From: Leguminivora glycinivorella
Lineage: Eukaryota; Arthropoda; Insecta; Lepidoptera; Tortricidae
NCBI RefSeq assembly: GCF_023078275.1
Contig: NC_062983.1
Location: 7,433,001-7,497,000, forward strand
Length of the DNA stretch: 64,000 nucleotides
Reading direction: 5' to 3'
The notes under the pieces are model-generated. The model made no database searches. It was not told the DNA's origin and saw nothing but the letters and a program-made list of their open reading frames with translations. A program made the translations under genes and the position numbers. Below, piece by piece: positions 56,701 to 64,000 of the stretch (positions are counted from its first letter, which is position 1; each line of letters begins with the position of its first letter).

Positions 56701-58445
56701 AGATTTTATAGTAATTTGACGTTTAAAATAGCTCTGGCGCAATCTGAGCTGTCCAAAGCTTTGTCAACTTAGTTTAGTATGCCTGTAGCTTACTCAACAC
56801 TGAAATGTCACGACAAAACATAACCTCTGTTCAGTACTCGTCTACCATTGTCATAGTTAATGTTCGTTACACAACCAACTGGCAACAGCGGCCTAAGGGT
56901 TAACTACCGTGTTGTTACTGTACTGTTTACGATAATGGCAATGAACATGGACTTACAACCAGTCAATTCTATCGAGACAAGCTAGAATTATTAGATAAGC
57001 TTTAAGAGATTAAAAATTTCTAAAATAACAAGTATTTATAACACTAATATTGTTTTTGGAAATCCGGCTACGCAGTGTAATATAATTATTCTTTTTCTAA
57101 ATTGACCTTTCTTCTTTTTTAGAAATTTTCCTGATTGTATAAATGGAAATAACAGGAATGTTAAATTAAAGACTAACAACTGACAGACAAATCTTTGATC
57201 ATCTAACATCCAACTTCATCCGTACCATCGAAGACTACTCGGACTTTAGTTCCTATCTTCCTCACCATGCGTTCAATTTCAATAGTTGATGTTGTTTTGT
57301 TAAGAACGTATTCTGCTAAGGCCCACTTGCACCAACCACTTAACTCAGGGTTATTGTCATCTGTCAATTCTATAAAATGATGGATTAACCTTAACGCTCC
57401 ATTTTCGTTCAATTTCAATTGTTGTTGTTTTGTTAAAGAACCTTTTCTGTAAATGAGAGTTTATCCAGTCCAGTACACTGCATGTCAAACAAGATAAGGA
57501 AAATTTTATTTTACTCTTGTCATAATCAATCTCGGTATTACGAGTATAATATATTTGAAAGAGTTTCTAATATAATGCAACCCATATTATCTATTTGAAG
57601 GAGTTGTTGAGAACCTATATTATATTACCTATGCGATGCTGCCCATATTAGATTTACTTATCGTTTTTGTCCATCATCAACATGCAGACGCAGTAGTTAG
57701 GAAGCCTAGGCTCAAATCTAGGTTGCATGACTAAATATTATAATGTCGATGCTGCCTCGAATTCGGAATGACCGGGCACAATAGAATCACAATATTGTTT
57801 TCGCACACACCCAAAATGCATTGCATCCTGTACCAAAACTAGACAGTCACGTAGTGATGCTTGTGATGATTACAACGTAATTAGGATGCATATATTAATT
57901 AAGACTGAATTTAAAAAAAAATCGAACCGCCAATGATGCTTCCTGGGAAATCATATGCATGTGACATATGCACGAATGTGCGGTGACGACAACCGTGCCG
58001 GCCTTTTTTTATTATTTTAAGAGGGGAAATGCATTACGCATGCCACCCAGGCACGGTGACTTTCAGACAAAGGAAATAGTAAATCCGATGTACTTAGGAT
58101 ATGTTTAGGAAAGTTAACGATAGAGGGCGTGAAAAACAATTATACGCCGTAGTGCAAGCTGTTCGCTAGATGTCACTGTTACCCCCGCAAAACTGGGTAA
58201 TGACTTGTTGTCGTAAAATGTATAAGTATTTTTTGATGTCCAAATTTTTCGCTAGATGTCGCTGTACCAGCTGTAAACAAGCGAACGACATTCTATGGTT
58301 AATTATATGTCAATTAAATTGTATATTTTATCAATAACACCTTTTTTTGGCAAATAAGTTAGTCTAGAAATAGTTATTTATTTAGTAGTTTACTGGTTGG
58401 TATAAAATAATGCCATTAATACGTGGCGTTCCATGTTTAAAGTTT
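56701..58445. other. No supportable gene; one MITE-like end
   Basis: GGCCCACTTGCACCAACCAC at about 57320 matches the end of a MITE very common in insects. It lies in the middle of a 71-codon minus-strand frame (57203-57418), which discredits that frame. A possible acceptor, TTTCTTCTTTTTTAG (ending 57122), would give a terminal exon with a stop after three codons. The strings TTCGCTAGATGTC at about 58160 and 58247 are a short direct repeat. Confidence 0.4.
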
Positions 58446-58513
58446 TAAGGTTCCTTATAGCACAAAGCATGTGGATGTGGACCCCACATGCTTTGTGCTA
58501 TAAGGAACCTTAA
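58446..58513. repeat. Perfect hairpin, about 30-bp arms and 9-base loop
   Basis: TAAGGTTCCTTATAGCACAA and AGCATGTGG at 58446-58474 are exactly complementary to 58484-58512 read inverted. One further pair outside makes 30, and the loop ATGTGGACC is at 58475-58483. After a short mismatch the outer TTCCATG (about 58429) and CATGGAA (58516-58522) also pair. No mismatch occurs in the arms. Confidence 0.85.
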
Positions 58514-58659
58514 GGCATGGAAAGTCACATGAAAAGTTGTCGTAACTTAATAATAGATGGCGCTGCATTCGAAAATCTTGACTGATAACTCTATACCATA
58601 CTATTCAATATACTGTATGGTCCCAGGAACGCCGAAGTACTCTTTCGCAACCTTGCCAG

Positions 58660-58770
58660 GCCGTGCCGGCTCAGCCCAGTTGACAATCGTTGAGTCTTCG
58701 TGGCGATCCAAACGAAGTCTGGCTCTTTCGTGACATTACAGAAGAGCGATTATGACGTTGGCTATTTACC
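58660..58770 (-). mobile_element. MITE family A, decayed
   Basis: CAGTTGACAATCGTTGAGTC, AAACGAAGTCTGGCTCTTTC, AGAAGAGCGATTATGACG and TTGGCTATTT follow the family order in reverse. Confidence 0.45.
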
Positions 58771-59340
58771 CACTTTAGTAGCTCAATCAATCTGAATATG
58801 ACGATAATTATTAATGAGGACGTTTTACATCTCCATCAATATTAATGCTTTATTAAGCATATTATCTCTGTTATATTGAAGTCAATAATATAAATGTATC
58901 TTAGTAATGTGTTTTATTTTTCATGTCACTGCAAATGTTGATTTTACTTGTAATAAACCTACATACTTATAAAAAATGGTTTATTTTTAGAATGTGATAA
59001 GGATTTACTATTCCTGAGGAAAATCACAAGAGTCTCTGTCATAATGTCACTCTGAGATTTGAGTTAGTAACCTAGATATCAAGAAAGTTTAGTATTTAAT
59101 GATGAACCCACAAGGATCTTGAAGAAAATCACAGGACTCACTCTTGTAATTCAATTCCCAGATTTAAACAGCATATTCAGCATAACCTTAAAATTAATTT
59201 AAACGCATGCCTGTATACCAAGGATGCCGTCAACGGCCGCTGTCGCTAATTGACAGTCGCGATAGTGTTACCTTCCGCAGGATGCGCCGGCGCAGTGCTG
59301 TTTACTGTCGCATTGCTGTTCATTACTGCGGCCTTTGCAT

Positions 59341-59386
59341 TCACGTTCACGTGAATGGGCCTGAGAGAAGTCAAAGTCAAAGTTCA
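59341..59386 (+). promoter_or_regulatory. Candidate binding sites: CACGTG E-box and nuclear-receptor-like repeats
   Basis: TTCACGTGAA (CACGTG at 59348-59353) is followed by AAGTCAAAGTCAAAGTTCA (59369 onward), three spaced half-sites of which CAAAGTTCA matches HNF4-type receptors. They lie in a GC-richer block (59205-59400) that has no supported exon. This is motif evidence only. Confidence 0.2.
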
Positions 59387-59961
59387 ATTTCCAATTTGTA
59401 AACGACGTAATGCGGATTTTAGTTAACTACTAATCGCGGCGCAATGCCTTAGGGTCTCCCAAACATATCAACGGCTCTAGCTGACCAAAAACCGCTCATT
59501 AGTATAAAGACGCTGACGCGTCGGAAAACCAAACGCATGCGTACGCATCAAAGAGGATCGAGTATTATAGAGAGTTACTGTCAAAGTGAAATGTGTAATC
59601 ACAGTGCATAGACTGCCATCTCTCGACACAGGCTTAAAACTTTTGACCCTCAGTTTTGACAATTTGGCCCATATTCTTAGCTTGATATGTGTTAAAATGT
59701 CAAATATTAATATTAGCGCTATCTATTAGCAGAGCGTCCCCTAAAGGTGTATCGCCATCTAGGTCACCGCACCTTTTTCTGTATGGTTTTGAGGTACGTT
59801 TTTTTCTTAGACTTTATCTGTCTATACGGAGTTACATATGTCTTTGGTACGCATGTTCATACGAACGAAAGAGTTTTCGTCTGGAGAGACCCGATAGGTT
59901 TGGAGAGACCCGGTCAGATATGACGAAACTGACGGACCGACGGACACAACAGGGTACGTAC

Positions 59962-60110
59962 TACGTAGCCGAATGGCACAAACGCTCACGAAACGAAACG
60001 CTCGTACCTAGATGTCTATCTCTATCGCTCTTGCGTATTGGCGCAACAGCGCCAGACTACTTTTCGCGGCGTTTCGCTTTCGTTTCGCGAAGAAATGACA
60101 TTCGGCTACG
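59962..60110. mobile_element. MITE family A, good copy
   Basis: TACGTAGCCGAATGGCACAA to ATGACATTCGGCTACG, with one substitution in the right end. The interior matches 25059-25225. The 147-codon frame that covers it, the longest in the window, reads through this element and is not a gene. Confidence 0.82.
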
Positions 60111-60983
60111 AGGCCAGAGCAGAAACTTGTAGGAACTAGACACCTGGAAAGCGCTTCATTCACCTTCTTTGTACTTAGGTATTCCCTTTCAAATGGCAAC
60201 AATGCCTTAAAATTTACACACAATAAAAATCAGTCCGACTTTTTCATGAAAGTTCAAAAGTAAAAAGTAACTGAGCATTACTGTGTTCTATGCTTATTTT
60301 GTCCTTTTTCAACACGAACATTACTCATTGGAGATGAGACTCCCCTAAATGAACTCTTGTATGACTAAGCAAGTAATCAATGTTATAAATCAGTCTACAG
60401 CTGAAACAAAGTCATCACTGTCATCTCATCGGTCAATAAAATCATTAATATATTTGGAACGATTTAAATTAATTAGGTAGTTGAAATTAGGTAGATACAA
60501 TACTACAATATAGAGAGGCATAAGAAGTTATTTTTTGTTGAATATAGCCTGTAGTTTTTAACTTATGGTGTGCGATTGATTTTTCGAGAAAAATTACACC
60601 TATATTTTCGGCACAATGCCGCCAATGATTTGCCGAAGCCGAAGGCATCTTTGATCCGAAGAATCGTTGTCTGCGTACCTATCAATAATCGGTTAAAAAC
60701 ATTCTCGGACAATCATTAGGTAGCTTATACTTGGCTTTCGTAACAAGTAATTTTCATTATCATGGTTTTATTACATAGGGTGAAAAAAAAACAATACTTC
60801 CCGACAAGATTCACAGGTTATTTTGAAAGGAAACCCAGGAAAACTCTGAGAGGTCCAAAGAATATCAGATAGTTACGGAGCGCACATAAGCTCGAAATGG
60901 GAGTGGAGAAAGAAGTTTCCGGGATGGAAAGAACGGAAAGAAACAAAATTCTGCAATAGATAGATAAAACAATCTTATCCGAT

Positions 60984-61447
60984 CTTTGACGACCGGTCTG
61001 GCTTAGCGCGTAGTGCCTGCTAAGCCGCGGTCCTGGGTTCGAATCCCGGTAAAGGCATTTATTTGTGTGATGAGCACAGATATTTGTTCCTGAGTCATGG
61101 ATGTTTTCTATGTATATAAGTATTTGTATCCATACTATCCATCCATACTAATACTAAGTACTAAGTATATTATAAATGGGAAAATGTGTGTGTCTGTTTA
61201 TTTGTCCGTCTTTTACGGCAAAACGGAGCGACGAATTGACGTGATTTTTTAAGTGGATCTCCAAGTTGAAGGGATGGAGAGTGACATAGGCTTCTTTTTG
61301 TCTCTTTCTAACGCGAGAGAAGCCGCAGAAAAAATCTAGTATTATATATATCATTATCTGAGTACCCGCAACACAAGCCTCTTGAGCTTACCGTGGGACT
61401 CAGTCAATCTGTAATTCTGTATAAGAATGTCCTATAATATTTAATAT
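60984..61447 (+). mobile_element. tRNA-derived SINE, split by a family B element
   Basis: The head carries an A-box-like TGGCTTAGCGCGTAG (about 60999) and the B box GGTTCGAATCC (61036-61046), as in a tRNA, but without a complete cloverleaf. The tail has TTCCTGAGTCATGGATGTTT before the interruption, and GAGTACCCGCAACACAAGCC and TAAGAATGTCCTATAATATT after it. TTATCCGAT at 60975-60983 and again at 61448-61456 is a 9-bp target-site duplication enclosing both parts. The SINE was therefore whole when the second element entered. Confidence 0.85.
61128..61341 (-). repeat. Repeat family B inserted in the SINE
   Basis: ATCCATACTAATACTAAG through AAACGGAGCGACGAATTGAC and AAGGGATGGAGAGTGACATA to GCGAGAGAAGCCGCAG is a reversed family B copy. 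The SINE tail is continuous on both sides of it. Confidence 0.85.
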
Positions 61448-61499
61448 TTATCCGATTCCGAATGGGAAAAAGGGGTTAACAGTATAATTAAACAGGGTT

Positions 61500-62182
61500 A
61501 GTTAATTCACAATTTTCTCAGCCTCACAGTTCAGTGTAAGGTCCTGGGGCTCCGGGGCGTGTCTCGAGTCACGCCGGTAATTAACGCGGCTTTCATCTCC
61601 GCCCTTTGTAAACGAGCCCAATCCCGTGGGACTGCGCCGGCGCAGGGTTTAGTGCAAGTTAGAAGCTTTGAGCGATTCAGATAGAACTAGCTCAGGACGC
61701 TTTTACCGTCATTTACAAATTACGATACTCGCTAGCGTAAACGTTTGCTTGATAGCAGTATACTAACGCTAGCGAGACATACTGTTATCGATATACGCTA
61801 GCGTGTATTGTCGTGTGCAAATCATGGTAAGTGTACAGTTCCTGGACAAGTTAAGTGGCGTGGTCAAAGAGTACAGTGGGCGATAAAGTGCTGGTTTTAG
61901 TTTATTAATATTAATGATAAAGATTTAGGTTACTATGGACGTTTATACGGGTTTTCGTGAAAATCATAAAGTTAGGGCAATTTTAAGGGCAAGGGATTTC
62001 ATCTTCGTGGAATCCAGTGATTAGCAGTGAAAACGTGAGAAAACTTCCCGTCCCATAATCGGATGTTAAGGCAATTTTAACCCTAGCGTAAAAGTGACTT
62101 GATCAAGTGCGGGTAGTTCAAAAACTGACAGCTAGAAGATGTTGATACAACTCCCAGCCAGTTGTGACACGGACGTAATGTC
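61500..62182 (+). promoter_or_regulatory. Promoter and 5' untranslated region of the signal-peptide gene
   Basis: The block is GC-richer than its flanks, with CGCC-type CpGs at 61545-61640 (GACTGCGCCGGCGCAGGG). An arthropod initiator-like TTCAGTG is at 61530. Upstream ATGs at 61824 (20 codons, then stop) and 62139 (overlapping the main start in another frame) could act as upstream open reading frames. No TATA box is at a fitting distance. The transcription start is not determined. Confidence 0.4.
61730..61803. promoter_or_regulatory. Three copies of the palindrome CGCTAGCG
   Basis: Exact copies are at 61730-61737, 61767-61774 and 61796-61803, spaced 37 and 29 bp start to start, just upstream of the putative leader of the gene starting at 62183. 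An exact 8-bp palindrome three times in 74 bp is far from chance in this AT-rich DNA. I do not recognise a factor for it. Confidence 0.45.
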
Positions 62183-63459
62183 ATGTCCGAACGTCGGGTT
62201 AAATATAAAACGTAAGTTTTACGCGATTAAGTCCCGTTTTAATTTAATAATATGAGTGAAGATCGTGTTAGTTTAAATCAATATATAGGTATTTGAATTG
62301 ACATATTTCAATGTTCGTTGCTTTCCGTTGTTGGTTACAAAAACAATTGAATACTATAAATACGTTTTAAGCACGCTGTTTCTCTGCACTTGGACCACAC
62401 GCTAATGTAGATGCTATCACCCCTCAGTTTACGGTTAGACACGAGTCCTTTATCGACACTTTTATCGATAAGTCTATCGACACTTTTATCGACCGTCAGT
62501 CGGAGCCGAAAGTGTTCAAATTTTTCGTTTAAATACTACTATTTACCATTCGTTGAATAAAACTAAACTCTATTTTGAAAGCGATAATGTTGTTTGAAAC
62601 TACAAATCTGGAACACAACAAGCATGTCATTATACTATTAAATGTCGTGTGTAAGTTTAGGATTTAAATAGACATTAATGTGTGTCTCTTTATTTATATT
62701 ATTATGTTTGGAGGAATGAAGTAAGTAATTATAGAGGTTTTAAATTCCCTTTAGGATGTAACTTGGGTTCCTGATCCGATGTAAATAACGTACTACTTAT
62801 TTATTAGTCTCTGTGATTAATTACATAATTAGGTATACTTACAAAATGTAAATGTGAAAAGCACTTGGTTCAGTCACCAGCAATAATATACATACATACA
62901 ATAATCGCCGCATCCCAAAAGGGGTACCTAAACACGGTTTTGCCATTTGTCTGGCCATACAGAGCCTCTCGCCTACGCCACAATTTAACCCATATCCCAT
63001 AGTCGTCACACACAGGATGTGACGTTTTATGTGACAAAAATTAATACCTGGTTTTATTTGTCTGAAAATTAAGAATAAGACAAATACACCTCTTAATTAA
63101 TGATAATTCTAATGAATTCTGTGCCTGGTTTAAGTTATCCACAAAAGGATTGCTAGCTGTATTTTTGCTTCCTTCAGAGAGTAACATAATTATTGTCGGT
63201 GGGTGTTTCTTGTAAAATTGGCTTTGTATGTTTTTCTGTTGGCATTTCGGACCTTTGAGGGGCGTTCGCGGAGCCGAAGCCAATACGTAGAGGTCCTTTC
63301 GACACTTTAATGAAATGTACTCGCAATAATCTTAAGTAGACTTCCTGTAGTATTGTAACTAATTTTTTTATATGTTGTTTCAGATCGCTGCTGTTGGCAG
63401 CCTTCGTTATAAGTAATTGTATCACATGGACCGCGTCCAGGCACTCCTACACACACAAT
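62183..63459 (+). CDS. N-terminal part of a secreted or membrane protein gene (two exons, runs off the window)
   Basis: Exon 1 is 62183-62211, from ATG with the donor AC/GTAAGT. Exon 2 is 63384-63459, after the acceptor TATATGTTGTTTCAG and before the donor AAT/GTAAGT. Joined, they give 35 residues: a basic start (MSERRVKYK), a hydrophobic core (SLLLAAFVISNCI) and a polar, small-residue stretch (TWTAS) before RHSYTHN. This is the classical n-h-c layout of a signal peptide for the secretory pathway. The codon split at the junction (AC+A) keeps the frame; the other two frames of exon 2 fail with the upstream starts. The intron is about 1.17 kb. An alternative start at 62178 leads to an early stop. 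The rest lies beyond 64000, and I do not recognise the family from this part. Confidence 0.6.
62872..63012 (+). repeat. Repeat family G fragment in the intron
   Basis: ATACATACATACAATAATCG, CGCATCCCAAAAGGGGTACC and CTCTCGCCTACGCCACAATT then TAACCC match the two ends of the family with the middle deleted. Confidence 0.65.
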
Positions 63460-63582
63460 GTAAGTAACTGAATTCCATCCCCCTTCCACGAATGTCCCTA
63501 AAACTCAGAATACTCAATCAAATTGATGTTGACTGTACACAATCTTCGTTTGCAACACGAAAAAATAGTACCTAATAGGGAT

Positions 63583-64000
63583 GACGACTACATAAAAAAT
63601 GGCATTCTGTTTAGTCCGTCAGTTAGATCGTCCAAAAATACTGAACACCTATATTTCGCTTTTTCTAATTAATGAAAATATACAAAGATTCTAATTAACA
63701 CAAGTCAAATTATATTCTATTGAAAATATTTCAACTACGCGGGTACGCTGGTTCGATTCCAGCCTCAGGCACTGGAGGCCTTGGTCACTTTTTCATTCAT
63801 ATGTGTAATTTATTTCGGTTTTAAAATACATACAAAGATATAGAGCATCACTTCTAAGTAAAAGTTGTACCTAGGACAACCTAGACGTCACGCGCAACAT
63901 CAACGCACTGTACCGTCGTCATTTTTCGTTTAAGTGAAAAAAGAAAAAATACACTTCTAAAATGTTTTGATAATCTAACTGACGGACTAAATAATTCGTT
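63583..64000. mobile_element. MITE family N, inverted copy interrupted by a SINE (runs to window end)
   Basis: GACGACTA (63583) and TTAGTCCGTCAGTTAGAT (63611-63628) are mirrored by ATCTAACTGACGGACTAA (63973-63990). The interior matches 40571-40878 in reverse except for a 140-bp insert and its duplicated target. Confidence 0.78.
63690..63829 (+). mobile_element. Short tRNA-derived SINE with 10-bp target-site duplication
   Basis: ATACAAAGAT at 63680-63689 and 63830-63839 is an exact 10-bp direct repeat, and the sequence between them is absent from the related MITE at 40571. The insert contains GGTTCGATTCC (63750-63760), a canonical B box, in GGGTACGCTGGTTCGATTCC followed by AGCCTCAGGCACTGGAGGCC. 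No A box is obvious, so it is 5'-truncated or a composite. Confidence 0.8.

Noticed and set aside
57203..57446. Minus-strand frame of about 80 codons that reads like protein (WCKWALAEYVLNK), with an acceptor-like CATTTACAG upstream
   Set aside because: GGCCCACTTGCACCAACCAC in its middle is the end of a very common insect MITE, so the protein-like reading is at least partly transposon sequence. No upstream exon was found.
59689..60132. Longest open frame in the window (147 codons, plus strand)
   Set aside because: It runs straight through the family A MITE at 59962-60110, has no splice support, and its C-terminal third is the MITE translated.
60990..61056. tRNA-like sequence with B box GGTTCGAATCC
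   Set aside because: No full cloverleaf. It is continuous with a SINE tail and enclosed in a target-site duplication, so it is a SINE head and not a tRNA gene.
61824..61886. ATG at 61824 with GTAAGT directly after it as a start-codon exon of the right-edge gene
   Set aside because: Splicing ATG directly to the 63384 exon in that phase gives an early stop. It is better explained as a 20-codon upstream open reading frame.
63741..63775. Second tRNA-like B box (GGTTCGATTCC)
   Set aside because: It is inside a 140-bp insertion with a 10-bp TSD; no A box or acceptor stem is visible.

Overview
The window looks like an accessory or intergenic-to-intronic stretch of a lepidopteran (moth or butterfly) nuclear genome. 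The support is AT-rich DNA, no bacterial-style operons, GT-AG exon candidates, and many short dispersed repeats that I recognise as typical of Lepidoptera, such as a family carrying TTTTGCCCGCGGCTTCGC. The order is a strong inference. I cannot name the species. I found no bona fide rRNA or tRNA gene, no CRISPR array and no large open reading frame. Nearly all of the longer open frames lie inside repeats.

Most of what can be explained is mobile DNA. About ten short families recur two to nine times each, in both orientations. They include terminal-inverted-repeat (TIR) MITEs, tRNA-derived SINEs, foldback elements, and decayed 3' ends of non-LTR retrotransposons (about 3.1, 4.3, 27.4, 29.2 and 34.3 kb, and possibly 45.5 kb). 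Several insertions are dated by nesting and target-site duplications (TSDs). A 3.3-kb hAT-type element lies at 15483-18800 with an 8-bp TSD. A P-like element of about 325 bp at 7330-7654 keeps a relic that resembles the start of a THAP-domain protein. A SINE at 60984-61447 is split by a second element. A SINE at 63690-63829 with a 10-bp TSD sits inside a MITE. Foldback structures stand out at 32.2-33.3, 39.3-39.6, 48.6-49.3 and 52.0-52.8 kb; the last holds two further palindromes.

The only convincing host genes are near the right end, on the plus strand. Exon 1 (ATG at 62183, donor at 62212) and exon 2 (63384-63459) together encode a 35-residue N-terminus that looks like a signal peptide, and the rest of that gene lies beyond the window. 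Its GC-richer upstream region carries three copies of the palindrome CGCTAGCG. A second gene is suggested by a 195-bp phase-0 exon at 56380-56574, perhaps preceded by a small exon at 56157-56197. A TATA-containing CpG-rich block at about 54.9 kb could be its promoter. A further GC-rich block at 24.7 kb, followed by a non-coding exon candidate at 25.95 kb, may be a 5' untranslated region. I do not recognise the product of any of these genes.

The left 24 kb and the middle of the window hold no gene I can support. Long unannotated stretches are listed as such, with what was seen in them.
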